A DNA stretch of 64,000 bases from Panax quinquefolius. Its lineage: Eukaryota > Streptophyta > Magnoliopsida > Apiales > Araliaceae. Under the pieces are notes generated by a model that saw only the letters and a list, made by a program, of their open reading frames with translations, did no database searches and was not told the origin of the DNA. Made by a program: the position numbers and the translations under genes. Location of the stretch: the NCBI GenBank assembly GCA_020205615.1, contig CM035165.1, positions 28,555,544-28,619,543 on the forward strand. Direction: 5' to 3'. This document shows positions 34,201-46,019 of the stretch, piece after piece; the first letter of the stretch is position 1, and every line of letters begins with the position of its first letter.

Positions 34201-35923
34201 TACAAGGTAGTAGCAGTGATAGCAGTTGACTGCTAACCGCTGTGTTAGCATTTAGATCTGTGGGTCAAGCATAGTATATCAAGGTTAACCAAAAAAGTTT
34301 ACAAAATATATCAAGTTGAGGGCTGGGCTGGGGTCTTAAAAAACTGTTGTCCATGACAGCAGTGGTTGCCACAACACAACTAAAAACCTTAGCAAAAATG
34401 AAGCTGTGGACTGTTGTTCTGGGCTTGCAAGGGAACCAAGATTATGGAGCAGTTGGAATGTAGACTGCAGTCCTGAGCCACTGCCAAAGAGAGTGTACCA
34501 ATAAGAACATAGTAAAGGTTAAGAAAACATGAAGTGATAGCCAAGATGAAAGTGGAGGGCTGCTGCCTATGTGCAGCAGCAGTTACGAATAAATAACTGC
34601 TAAGGCAGTATCAAACTTGCCAATCTCAGTTGAAAAATGAACCCAATCAAGTTTTTAGTAAAGTATAGAGGGATATAGGTATGTTGGTAAAGGAGAAAGG
34701 GGCCACTGCCAATAGGCAGCAACAAATTAGAACAACCAAACTGCTATGGCAGTTTTTGGCTTTGTGATGTGTGATCATACACAAGCTATGTGGTTTAGCT
34801 AATTAGCTAATAAGCTTGAAAATGCAAATGATTGTGTAGGCTCTGTGAGAACGTATTAAGCTGAATCAATAGTCTACAAACGAGGCAAGTACCTAACTCT
34901 TACTCTTTATTGAGCAATTATTCTGCAGTGGACAGGTTCTTTAATTTCTGAACTGTCTGTCCTTATTTATGAATAATATAAGGATAAAAAGCCTTTTTAT
35001 TCCAATCAGCTTCAAAAGAATAGAATATCAACTTTTCTATCTTGAATGAGTTTACATTGAAAGTATGTCAATACCATTACTTCGGTTAGACAATTGTTGA
35101 GATATATTGATATTATTCATGAAGTTATCAGTTAATGCTTTCCAAGCCATTTTGTTGTTATGGTATGGATTTTTATATAATCTTTCGTGAACGAAACAAC
35201 CCTTTTATATAGGCATATTATAATTAGGACATATGATTAGAAGGACATGTAAAGTGTCATTAGATCGTTATGTTTGTGCATAATATAGGTACTTAAGTCG
35301 ATCCCCTAAAGTACGAGTCTAGGATATAAAACAGTTTTTATAAACTGTATGTATCCATGGATTGTAGTATTATTACTGTCAATTCTAGTAAAGAGTTCAC
35401 TGGTCATTTGACCTTACAGCATGCTAAAGTCTAATTTTTCAGACTCAACACTTTTAAAGAAGTATCTTGTTCATTATTTATTATTGAATCCTCATTGATA
35501 TAATATTTCTGTTCCATTATATTTAGCTGCTTATTTCCTTGCTGAGCAAGCTTGTTGCTCACCCTTGCGTTAAATATAATGTTTTCAATTAAGAATGAAG
35601 TTGCTGGTCCATCTGGTAAAGATAAAGGAAAAGGCAAAGTTGTGGAATAGTCTTTTATTAAGCACATGTGCTTATTTAAGTAGTAAATGTAATAAACACT
35701 GTTAGTATTATGTTGTGTAATGATATTTGATTCGTAAGTTATGTAAAGCACTGTTAGTATTATGTTGTGTAATGATATTTGATTCGTAAGTTATGTAAAG
35801 GTCTATAGAACCTGGGATTTATGTTATGTAATATAAGACAGTTTTCTTTTAGTATGAATGGGTATATTAGTATCGTGAGCACCAAACCCGAGTTAAAGAT
35901 AACCCGGATTTGGGGGCGTCACA
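31281..35923 (+). mobile_element. 4.6 kb non-coding LTR-type insertion inside gag
   Basis: Flanked by AATAA (31276-31280 and 35924-35928). Deleting the insert with one copy rejoins the gag codons across the junction. Ends are TGTAAAATCC (31284) and GGGGGCGTCACA. There is no retroviral frame in 4.6 kb and no second LTR, so it is a solo LTR of a large-LTR Ty3 family or a coding-free LTR derivative. Internal sites include a diverged tandem duplication at 31318-31800 (GGGAGCCCTAT and GTGCTAGGTATACTTGCAAA occur twice, 329 bp apart) and a TGTAACAGCCC word at 32056 that could be another LTR start. Confidence 0.75.
35697..35800 (+). repeat. 52-bp perfect tandem duplication
   Basis: Copies 35697-35748 and 35749-35800, each starting CACTGTTAGTATTATG, appear identical. 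They lie near the right end of the 4.6 kb insertion. Confidence 0.95.
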
Positions 35924-36602
35924 AATAAGATGTTGACGTATCTCCGGCTTCAAACTCTTAAAAACATTCGCGCCATTCTCTCTTCATTATTCACCAAGTG
36001 GGACGCAAACCGGGATAACTCCGCAAATTTTGCCTCGTATTGCGACACGGTAATATTGTTTTGCTCAAATTTGATAAACTCCACCTCCTTCATGTGACGA
36101 ATACTTTCGGGGAAGTATTTGTCGTTGAACAGCTCTTGGAACTTCTCCCAAGACATCTTTAGTACGGCAGGTTGAGTACGTTTTACCGATTCCCACAAGT
36201 AATCTGCCTCTCCGCGCAACATAAAGGCGGCAAAGGGAACCTTTTTCTCCTCGGAGTATCCCAAGACATCAAATATCTTGGTGATCTATTTTATCCATGT
36301 TTCCGCCATAAGTGGTTTTGGCTCTCCCTTAAACGATGGTCCCAGCTCCTTGAACTATTTAGCGATAATCCGTCAAGAGAGTTCCAGTGTTTCCACCTAT
36401 ATTTTGAATGAGAGCCGCTCTACTTTGATGTTGCGTGAATTGCGATAAAGCCTCCGAACAATCCATCATTCATCATTTGGTCAATGTTGTTGTTTGCATG
36501 AGGATTGTCGCCTTCCTGATGCACATTCTCCTGATTATTGATATGTGGAGACTCAACGGTCTCTTGTCCTCCATTGCTATTCTCAATATTCTCGGATGTC
36601 AT
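35924..36602 (-). pseudogene. Ty3 gag 5' part (outer element)
   Basis: 36602-36420 encodes the N-terminus (MTSENIENSNGGQETV). 36264-35950 encodes the retrotransposon gag core: EEKKVPFAAFMLRGEADYLW, SWEKFQELFNDKYFPES and QYEAKFAELSRFA. The two blocks are out of frame relative to each other. The frame is then cut by the 4.6 kb insertion after QHLI and continues at 31275. Gag forms the virus-like particle in active elements. Confidence 0.85.
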
Positions 36603-36776
36603 TTTCAAATACTGCCACAAAATAAAGGTTAATTGACATGTAATATATTATCTCTAAACTCTGACCAACCAATTTAAATACAAAATAAATTTAAGTAGAG
36701 TCATACTAGCGAAGGAATTCCCGTCTCTCCCTCCTAGTTCTAGTCTCACATCTTAGCCAGGGATCATATCTCTAAG

Positions 36777-36788
36777 CTTTGATACCAA
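36777..36788 (-). other. Primer-binding site
   Basis: The minus strand reads TGGTATCAAAGC two bases after the 5' LTR end. This is the initiator-methionine-tRNA type site (usual form TGGTATCAGAGC) with one substitution. Confidence 0.85.
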
Positions 36789-36789
36789 T

Positions 36790-38701
36790 TGTGGACGCCC
36801 CAAAATTAGGTATACATCACCCATCTTGGGTCGCTTGAGATCGTGGTATGTAATTCAAATACAACTTACTAATACTGATATGTCAGTGTATAATACGACA
36901 AAATATAAACTGTGAGTTTGAATACAAATATTGTCTACTAGAGATTATCAAACTCAAAAGGAGTCCTCATTACAAATATTATCACACTATTTCACGAATA
37001 GTGAGGACTACTAATGCTTATCCTCGGACCATCACTCCGCTCCCCGACTCGTCCCAAATATATATTTTCATTTCTGAAGAGAAAACGGTGAAAGGAAGGG
37101 TGAGCTCAACTAGCCCAAAGAAGAAATATTATGACTAAGATAATGCGAGAATAAATTATCATTAGTCTCCAACAATGTTAAACCGATAAAATATAATAGA
37201 CATCAAGTTTAAGCTGCAGCGGTAACAAGCAATCCATTAAAAGAGTCAAGTAGTAAATAAAATCTACTATCTTTTATGATTTAAAAGGTTTTTCATCTTT
37301 GTTATCACCGAGACTCGACTTAATAAATATTCCACATCATCGAATCACCTCGCACTACTTGGTCGAGGATATTCTTTAGTATCGCGACCACAATTATCCG
37401 TACACTACTGGCCAAGAATATTTGTGTATTCATTAATGGTCATGATTACGCCAACAACTCGGCATCCATCAATGCACTACTGGACGATGAGGACTTTTAC
37501 CACATCATTTGTAACATTACGGTCGTGATTACACGAATAATCCCATGTCGTAATCATACCAAGTCCATCTATGCACTACGAGCCACAGATGACTTTCAAA
37601 AAAAAATATAAATATGAGGATGATGACAATGATATAAGAATTGATAAAACAAGTTCAAGAATTAATTTGTCCAAGAACCAATAACGCCCAAATTATATAC
37701 GACATCTTGCTTTGTAGAGTAAAATTCAAGAATGCTCGGAAGAATATTTCCATGAAAAAGATCTTTGGAGAAAGCGCAAATATCAAGAATATTCCACTAA
37801 TTTCATGGAGTATAGAAATCTAAACTTTAACTTGGTTGAGTATAATAAAGAATGGAATAACAATGAAATCACCATGCATCCCAGTGCTTGTGATGTATAT
37901 GTTATTCAATGAGAATAATACTAATCGGAACGGTGTCAAAGTAAATTCGCATGCCGAGCGGGATGTTCCAATGTAATAATAAAGAATGGAATAACAACAG
38001 AAATCACCATGTATGCGGTACTTAGATGTAGGCAAAGTTATTCCAATGTAATACTAATAAGGGCGGAATCAGGTCAGTAAAACGCATGCACGAGGATATT
38101 CCAATGAGAATAATAATAAAGAGCGGAACCAGTCCGCCAGTAAAACGCATGTGATGAGGATATATTCCAATGTAATAATAAAAAGACGGAATCAGTCCCA
38201 CAGAAACGCGCATGTGACGAGGATATTCCAATGAGAATAATAAAGACGGAATAATAGAAGAATGTCACCAAGTATAGGGTAGTTCACAGCGCATCTGAGT
38301 TATTCCAATGAATATTAAGAAATGGAATAACAAATCCTCTTCATGAATAAGAAAGAATAACACCCCTACAGTAAAAAGAAGCTGAATAAAAGAGTAGTTA
38401 AATAGTAGAAAACTTTTCTTCTTTCTCTATAATTTTCTCTCTCTGAGTTTGATGAAATTAAGTAAGAAATAATGAAGGAATGAGCTTCTATTTATAGAAG
38501 AATGGAATGAATAGTAATCAATCCATGAACGGTCCAGATTGATTTACTTTTAACAGACGGTCAGATTAGTTTCAATAAAATATAATATATTCTATTTTTT
38601 ATACAAAACAAAACTTATTATAATATATATATATATACATATAAAATAAAAAAAATGACCTCCTGTGTTCCCAGATTTCCCCACCCCAAAATCATTAAGA
38701 T

Positions 38702-38750
<49 letters not shown>

Positions 38751-39677
38751 ATGTATATATATATAACATATCTATACATGACTTTTGAAAAATCTTCCAC
38801 GTGAATCACTTTGAAAAACCTTCCCCGACAAAACCCATTTTTCAACATATGGGAATTTAAGGCCCCCCCCCACCTATTTTATATTAAATAATTTTCTATC
38901 AATTATTTAAAAAAATGGGTAAATGGAAATCCATATAATAAGCAAAATTTACAACAACTACTTCATAAAAAAAATAAAAAATAAAATTGTCTCAATATTT
39001 TTAACAACATTTATCATCATTACTATAATTCACAATATTAATCGACTGTGTCGTTCCCAGGAAAGAGGGGCTTTCCAATAAGGATTTCTCCTATCATGGC
39101 GTATGATTAGGTGACCAAACCTCTCCTTGATGTAACTTCTAGACATCGTTAATATTGCAAATAATAATATTAATAACTTTGTTATCTCAATTATTGATTT
39201 TAACAATATAATAAATATCGACAATAATTGAATCAAATAACGTGAGATCTTATGCAACAATTACTATAGCAATAATTGAACAAAACTGAATAACTTCTCA
39301 CGTAAGCATCGATAATCAATACCAGGTGTCTTCTTTATGCAACCACGCCAGACATCGCATTACTTTACTACTAAGAGTAGTTCAACAGTATCAACGGTAA
39401 AACTTCCGCCGTTATTTTCATAAAAATATTTTTTTTGTCGTTTTCTCAATCCGACAATAATTCTGTTGTGGGGTCCACCAATAATTGCGTTGTTGTACGA
39501 ATATTCCCTGCTAAAACGAATATTCCCCGACCAATCGAATATAATATAACAACTTGCATTCTTTGCAGAATTTATAAATACTACCCACAACTATAACATT
39601 ATATTAAATTTATTTCATAATATTCAAAATGATAATTATAAAAAATTCATCTTTATTCAAAAAGTTGGGGTCTTACA
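36790..39677 (-). mobile_element. 5' LTR of the minus-strand Ty3 element, 2.89 kb
   Basis: Begins (minus strand) TGTAAGACCCCAAC and ends GGGGCGTCCACA. It contains the same minisatellite (about 37850-38260), (TA)n tracts (38624-38640 and 38706-38746) and C-run as the 3' LTR. A run of nine C near 38865 and many small replacements distinguish it from the other copy. Confidence 0.88.
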
Positions 39678-39977
39678 CCAAATTTCAGATTTTAGCCTCC
39701 CAATTTCAACAACAGGACCCAAATTTTCGACCCACAAATTCACAGCAACAATATATTATCCAAATTGGGTTAATCTAATATTCAAACTAAAACTAAACCT
39801 AAAACAAATTAAGCCACAAATTTCAGAAATATCATACAACTTTCAGAAAATATTATAAATTTCAGACATTCAAAAATAATTTTTATTTAACTATTTGCAA
39901 CAAATTAACCCTAAAAGCCTAAATTGTAGAAAACTAACATTGAACTTGAAATAATGTGCAAACTAAAGGAGAAGAAC

Positions 39978-40330
39978 CGACGGTGGTGGTGGCGCATGGT
40001 GGTGGCGGCGGCGATGGTGTTGGTGGAGATGAGAGCAGTGAGAGAAAAATGAGAGCAGTGAGAGAGAGTAAAGTGACAGCAGTGATGGTGGTGGTGGCTG
40101 CTGGTGGCGGTGGCATCTGGTGGCGGCGATGGTAGTGGTGGAGATGAGAGCAGTGAGAGAGAAATGAGAGCAGTGAGAATAAGAGAGAATAAAGTGAGAT
40201 CAGTGATGGTGGTGGTGGCTGCTGGTGGTGGTGGTGGCGTCTGGTGCGGCGATGGTGGTGGTGGTGCAGATGAGAGCAGTGAGAGAGAAATGAGAGACGT
40301 GAGAGTGAGAGAGAGTAAAGTGGGAAAATG
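39978..40330. repeat. GGT/GA minisatellite in the CACTA element
   Basis: Three copies of a unit of about 120 bp. Each has a GGTGGTGGTGGC-type block followed by GATGAGAGCAGTGAGAGAG and AGAGAGTAAAGTG or a close variant. Units start near 39978, 40089 and 40211. They read open in places, but only as low-complexity peptides, so I do not call a gene. Confidence 0.85.
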
Positions 40331-40374
40331 AGAGGCGGCAGAGGGAAGACGATTTGATTAATTAGGTTTAAAGC

Positions 40375-40640
40375 TTATTTTCGACAGAATTTCCGTCGAA
40401 CTTAAATCCGTCGTAATTAAGGTATCTTCGAATGATATTCCGTCGAATATAAACACCATTCCGTCGAATATAAGGTTCGCGTTGGCGTGAACTTTGGCGC
40501 CAATGGGCTACATCAATTTCCAACGAATATTCGTCGAAATCAATGTAGTTTCGACTGAATTATGTTCGATTGAATAATCCGTCGGAATAATATTATCTTC
40601 GAGGGAATATTTTCGTTAAACGTAATTTCGTCGGAAGTAG
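40375..40640. repeat. Right subterminal repeats of the CACTA element
   Basis: Roughly ten ATTCCGTCGAA/TTCGACGGAAT-type words in both orientations, mirroring 17022-17345. They end 17 bp before the terminal inverted repeat. Confidence 0.8.
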
Positions 40641-40660
40641 CCGATTTTCTTGTAGTGTTA

Positions 40661-42858
40661 TAGACTAGAAGAATACTGATTGTTACTTGAAAAACTAGAG
40701 GTATAGTGAGTGCTATTATGATTATTTACAGGAAGTGTCAATGTATTTTATTCTAAATAAAAAGGAACAAATTATTAGCCAAACAATATTAATGGACTTA
40801 TACACAAAAAAATTATCAGTTATGAAGTTTAGTTTGGTGTATTTGAAGAGTTGAAATTTTATCATTAACGACGCATTATTTTGATCCAATGTATTCCAAG
40901 TGTCAAAATTTTGTATAATTTTAGAAGTTAATTTATAATAAATGATGATTTTAAGGCTTAACTAATCACCAAATTTTATATAGTCTATTATAAGATTTGT
41001 TAACGCCAGGATCTTTCTCCACGTCCCAATCACCAAGACGCGTCCAATATCCTGCACAGTTCAACAAGTCAACACCAAAAGCTCAGCGACTTTGGCCGTC
41101 GAGGGATAACTCCTCGGCGTGAGAGTCAAGAAGCGATCACATGAGGTTAACAATGAGAGAAAAATATTATCTAGTGTCGAGAGAGATAGAATAAGAATTC
41201 TAATGAAAAAATGTATGTGTTACTTACTCTCTTATGTGATCTTAGCCCCACGATACTCCATTATCCGGCCATCGTACACCCACCACTTCCACGACACTTT
41301 TTTCCTTACTTGGGTCACTTCAAATAGAAAAGTAAACAAATCTACTTTCACCCCTCTCATTGCTTGCCATACCACGGTTATCCGAGTCCCATCCTCATTA
41401 ATGCCGTGCAAAGAAAGTGGCGAACATAATAGTCAAACGTCATTTGGCATAATGATTCTTGGTCGAAATTGGGATTAAGTGATAATTTGTATAATGGGCG
41501 ATATAATGACTAGGCCCGAATAATAAGAATGACCCAGTGACCGGATCCAACCACGACTTAACATAACATGATCCGAGGAGGAGCCCGATAATTTATTACC
41601 AATAAAGAAAAGGATTATGGCTGACATTACCCCTAGTCTTATATTAAACAAAGTGTTTAATGAAAAGACTATAAACGATATAGGCCCGGGACGTAACCAT
41701 CTATAAAAATCATAAGAGATCCAGTGAAACTTGCTAAAGCCCAAATTGTCATCGTGCATGGTAGTGAGAAACCCAATAGATGCAAGCCCACGAAAGTGAA
41801 GATATTTAGGTCTAAAAGCAGACGAAACCCTTCCCATTCATCATCGTTCGCGTTGAATTAAATGTGTCGCCCTTAATTACCGTCTGTTGTCAAGATAAAA
41901 GGTAAACTTTACAATTCGAAGCGGTTTTTACTGCTAATTCAAAATTTGAACCTTAGAGCTTTTTGTTTTTCTCGCAAATTTCTTCTCTACTTCACAAAAT
42001 CGAAGCAATGGTGATCAAACCTCTAACCCGAACTCTCCTTTCAATGCGATTCTCCCATCAACATCGTTTCTCCCAATTGAACCCCTAACCAAGAGGGTTC
42101 AAGCTCCGACCCTCGATCATCCACCATGGGGGAAACCCTTCTCGACTTCTTCTATTTCTCGACTTCTTCAAAGGCACGGAACAATTTTCTAATGCTGACA
42201 TCCGTTCTTCGGTCTCGAATCGGAAATTTGCATGCTCAGAGTCGTTATCGATTCACGATATGTATCTGATAAGGCCTCTGCTCTGAAGAGCGATGTATCA
42301 ACGGCGACCGGACGGTTGGGTCGCCATCCGGCCACTCTTACGGAGAAAGGAGTTAGCGCTTCTCTTCATGTTTTCATCATTACCCTTTTAGGGTTTATAG
42401 GAGTGAACCATTCAACTAGTGCCCAACTCCTACATCCACATCTTGGCATTCATTGCCTTACGCCACCGAACTTGGGATTACTCCTCTGTTGACATCTTCT
42501 TCACCCTCTTCTCTCGCTGGTAGGTCTCGAGAGCGGGGCTTCAAAGTGTTGAGTAAGCAATCTCCTCGACCCAACACTAGGTTCGAGAGGAGACCTTTGA
42601 TGAACACTCCTTCCCGTGAACAAAGGTTGGCATGAGAAGTGGTTTTTTCATCACTTGGGGCTGAGATTTCTTCCCTTCCGATTTGGACCACCTCGACTGA
42701 GTCTCTCTGACGACGGAGATATATCAGAAGAAGCGGGTGAGGAGATGGCGGACTTCGAGGAAAATTCCTCCAAAGGAATGGAGTTTTACACTTCGACCAA
42801 ACAAGCTTGGTTATATAACCCACAAATGTAAGTTTTGATTAATTTCGCAATATAATTT
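40661..42858. other. Unassigned region before the assembly gap
   Basis: Repeat-like in appearance but not assigned. Minus-strand (41475-41837) and plus-strand (41119-41478) open stretches of about 120 codons have no recognisable content. 42616-42831 (+) reads SLSDDGDISEEAGEEMADFE and ends at CAAATGTAAGTTTTG, which would serve as a splice donor. This could be one exon of an unknown gene or a gag-like fragment of a Tat-type element. The downstream part is lost in the gap. Confidence 0.35.
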
Positions 42859-42958
42859 NNNNNNNNNNNNNNNNNNNNNNNNNNNNNNNNNNNNNNNNNN
42901 NNNNNNNNNNNNNNNNNNNNNNNNNNNNNNNNNNNNNNNNNNNNNNNNNNNNNNNNNN
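42859..42958. other. Assembly gap of 100 N
   Basis: Exactly 100 N, the usual placeholder for a gap of unknown size. The first part of the next element's 5' LTR falls here, about 170-180 bp judging by its 3' LTR. Confidence 0.95.
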
Positions 42959-43673
42959 TTGGGTCAATTTAATACAAGCCCAATTTTAATCTTCTTAACA
43001 AAGTCAACATATTTACTTACAAAGGAGTATTATGGAAAAATCCCACGCAGTCAAGGATTTTATTTGGATTCTTAATTTTAAATTCTATTGTAATTAGGAT
43101 TTCTTTTTAATTAGAATTTCTTTTCCAAATCGATTTCTATTTTTTATAGAAATTAGGGTTATAGTTTATAAATTTCTATTAGATTTGGATTGTTTTGAGT
43201 AGTATAAATAGAGGTGCAAGTCGATAATCAATGACACATTATCATTATTTATTATTCAATATATTTGTGAGGTTATTCTCTACTTTTGGTTCTTTCAAGA
43301 ATTCCTAAGTATTTTTCTTAGTTATTTTTTTCGAGATTCAATTGACTTATCATACAACAATTCATAGTCAGTGTGGCGCTTTCACCGATCAATCGTCGAT
43401 CAGACCGAGATTACCGCTCAATATAAGCGAGGGGTCAAGGTGTCGTTGGTGTCCATTCAACGCAGTAATTCAACGCGAGCAATTGTACCAAAATTACCGC
43501 TCACATATAAAGTAGGGGTTAAGGTGTTGCAAGCAATTCACCCAACAACTGCTGTTAAACGATCGGGACGACGTACCACCTCACGCAAGCGCGCGTGGAG
43601 TCTATCATTTGGTATCAAAGCTAAGCCTTTCTAGCAAGTTACTTATCTTTAATTTTTTTGTTAAATATATATT

Positions 43674-43675
<2 letters not shown>

Positions 43676-43723
<48 letters not shown>
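43676..43723 (+). repeat. 48-bp poly(A) run in the leader of the second Ty3 element
   Basis: Uninterrupted A48 about 55 bp after the primer-binding-like site. It may be real, or a homopolymer error close to the assembly gap. Confidence 0.95.
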
Positions 43724-43725
<2 letters not shown>

Positions 43726-44146
43726 CATATTCTATCAGGCTAACCCAATTTTTAGCACACCATCAAATCATCAAATTCCAACTAAGAGTTCATACTGCTC
43801 CATCATCATCAATTTCAAACTGAGCTACAATTTACAAGTCCAAGCTTCTACAAGAGGAGTACAAGACAATCGACGGTGATTTTTGTGGTATTCGATAACT
43901 ACACCATCTATATTTTTGTTTCGTGACAAGTAATTTTGAATTGATTAGTAAAACCAAGAATTTTGCTAGGGAATTCAATAAGAACCTATTAGAGAGAATA
44001 TTTGAGGTAAAAGGCTTAGTGGTGAGATTAATCGAGGGTAAAAGCCAATTATCGAGAGTATACACGAAAGTGGACCATTGATTCGAGCTTAAACACGTAA
44101 GTGGAGTGGTGAGGAAACTGCTTACTAACCCTTATTTTGCAGAAAT

Positions 44147-45780
44147 ATGTCTAGCTCAAAGGATAAAGGAACTCATGAGAACAACCTTCGACAACCGAAT
44201 TGAAATTCCGGATGGAAGCAATGCATAAAGAATGGGATCTGAGATCGAGAAAGACTATAGAGCAAATGCAAGAACAACAATTAAGAGATGAGGGTGTTAT
44301 GGGTCGAGCTATCCCAAAACACTTGGGATGCAAAACAAGACGAGGACACAACAAACCGACGCGAAGAAAGGAAGACCTTTACGAGTGAGGATAAAGAAGG
44401 CAAATGGAAGATCGTGAATCTAATTTTCACATCAAAGACACGGAGGTGCTAGGGAAAGAAGAGGTCGTGACAGAGAAGATGGCAATTGATAAGATAAAAT
44501 GAAGATTCCAAATTTTCCAAGGCACGGTGATCCCGAGGCTTATTTAGATGGGTAACCAAGATGGAGTTAAATTCGATCGTCACAACTATTCGGACCTCAA
44601 GAAAGTCAAACCGCCATTACGGAATTTTTTCGATACGATTGATACGGTGGGATCACTGACAAACTAATCGGAGAAGGTGTGACGAGCGCCGATTACAACT
44701 TCAATGAGATGAAAGTTATAATGAAAAAAGAGGTTTGTACCAACATACTATCAACTGGAGATCATTCAGAATTTACAAACTCTTAAACAGGAAGTTTGAG
44801 TGTGGATGAATATTACAGGAGATGGAGATGTCAAGGATCTAAGCTAACTTGATCGAGGACAATGAAACATCGATGGCTAGTTTCTCAGCAGGATCGAATC
44901 GGGAGATTGCAGACTGGGTCGAACGACAACATTATTTAGAGTCGAGGAACCGGGTCCATACGGCTACTAAGATAGAGAAACAACTCAAGAGGCGTAGAGG
45001 ACAACGAGGACAATCTAATGCTAGTTCATCATGGAGACCCAATTTGGCAAAAGAGAGAGAAAAGACAACACTGTTTCAAGCCAAAGGTGGAACCCAAGCA
45101 AGGATCAACTAGCCGAGAAACTCAAGGTAAAACCGAACAACCTTCTTTTGGTCGAATCTAGATATCAGATGTTTTAAGTGTCAAGCGCAGGGACATATTT
45201 CTAGCCAATGTCCAAATCAGAGGAAAATGTTGTTTTTGACAATGGAGATGTGGAGACCGAGGGGGAAGATAATGACACCGATTCTATGCCACCATTAGAG
45301 GAGATAGTGAGGATGCAATATACGGTGAAATTTCGTTACAAGAAGAGCACTTAGTACACACAAAGTTAAGGAGGAGAGCAAAGAACAAATGGAAAATCTA
45401 TTTCATACTGGATGTCTTGTGAATGGGAAAATTTGTCACAGTAGTTATAGATGGAGGCAAATTGACAAATGTGGCAAGCACTACGATGGTGGAGAAATTG
45501 GGGTTACCTACTACCAAACATCCGCAATGTGATCGCTTTTTAAAGGGCTCAATGATAATGCGTATATTAAAGTAACCAAACAGTGTTAGTTCCATTTGCT
45601 ATCGGCTCAGATATTGATGAGGTATCAGTGATGTGGTGCCCATGCAGCAGGTGATATATATTGGGTAGATCACGGCGCTTGATGATAGAGGGTTCAATAC
45701 GACGGGTTTACTAACGATATTCATTCGTTCATTTACAAGAAAGAAGATCTTCAAGGCCCTTTGTCACCACAACAAGTACA
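44147..45780 (+). pseudogene. gag and protease of the second Ty3 element
   Basis: Starts MSSSKDKGTHENNLRQPN and then hits a stop. Further gag blocks follow in shifted frames: REIADWVERQHYLES near 44900, and a zinc knuckle CFKCQAQGHISSQC (CX2CX4HX4C) near 45169-45210. The protease core reads VVIDGGKLTNVAS, then TTMVEKLGLPTT, near 45433-45510, with the active-site Asp kept. At 45790-45910 it continues as a Lys/Arg/Glu-rich low-complexity stretch that looks expanded. Confidence 0.75.
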
Positions 45781-46019
45781 TGAAGATCAAATTCATTTGC
45801 GTAAAAAAATTATGTACAAAGAAAAGAGAGTGAAGAAAAGAAAATCAAGAAGAAAAAAAAGAAAAAAAGAAAGAGAAAAAGAAAGAGAAAAAACAAATAT
45901 ATCGCAAAAAGAGAGTGATGTGAGAAGAGCTTTGATTTTTCTAAATACCTATGATTTTACTTCTCAGATAAAGAGGCGCTTTTGACTACTAACGCTAATG
46001 ATTCTTTTCGCTTGTTGTT

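Larger units (their letters stand above)
19557..39677 (-). mobile_element. Ty3 (Del/Tekay-like) retrotransposon, minus strand
   Basis: Perfect 5-bp duplication CCAAA (19552-19556 and 39678-39682). On the minus strand the order is 5' LTR (39677-36790), primer-binding site, gag, protease, RT, RNase H, integrase with a Del-type C-terminus, polypurine tract, and 3' LTR (27328-19557). LTRs begin TGTAAGACCCC and end GGGGCGTCACA (the 5' copy GGCGTCCACA). Two later insertions enlarge it: an inverted relative in the 3' LTR (about 20240-25196) and a 4.6 kb insertion in gag (31281-35923). Many frameshifts are present, so it is inactive. Confidence 0.88.
15422..40657. mobile_element. CACTA (En/Spm) element carrying nested LTR elements
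   Basis: The left terminus CACTACAAGAAA (15422-15433) and the right terminus, the same 12 bp in reverse complement ending at 40657, are flanked by a 3-bp duplication TTA (15419-15421 and 40658-40660), as expected for CACTA. Subterminal regions at both ends are dense in TTCCGTCGGAA-type words. Removing the solo LTR (15477-17016) and the Ty3 element (19557-39677) with their target duplications leaves about 3.6 kb with no recognised transposase, so the element was non-autonomous. The non-LTR parts are 15422-15476, 17022-19556 and 39683-40657. Confidence 0.9.

Noticed and set aside
40104..40331. Gly/Ser-rich open frames in the GGT/GA minisatellite, both strands
   Set aside because: Low-complexity tandem repeats inside a CACTA element stay open by composition; there is no start, splice or homology evidence.
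41475..41837. 120-codon minus-strand open stretch
   Set aside because: No recognisable domain and partly overlaps the equally featureless 41119-41478 frame; neither is supported as a gene.
43658..43879. Plus-strand open stretch with a poly-lysine run
   Set aside because: It is only the translation of the A48 tract in a retrotransposon leader.
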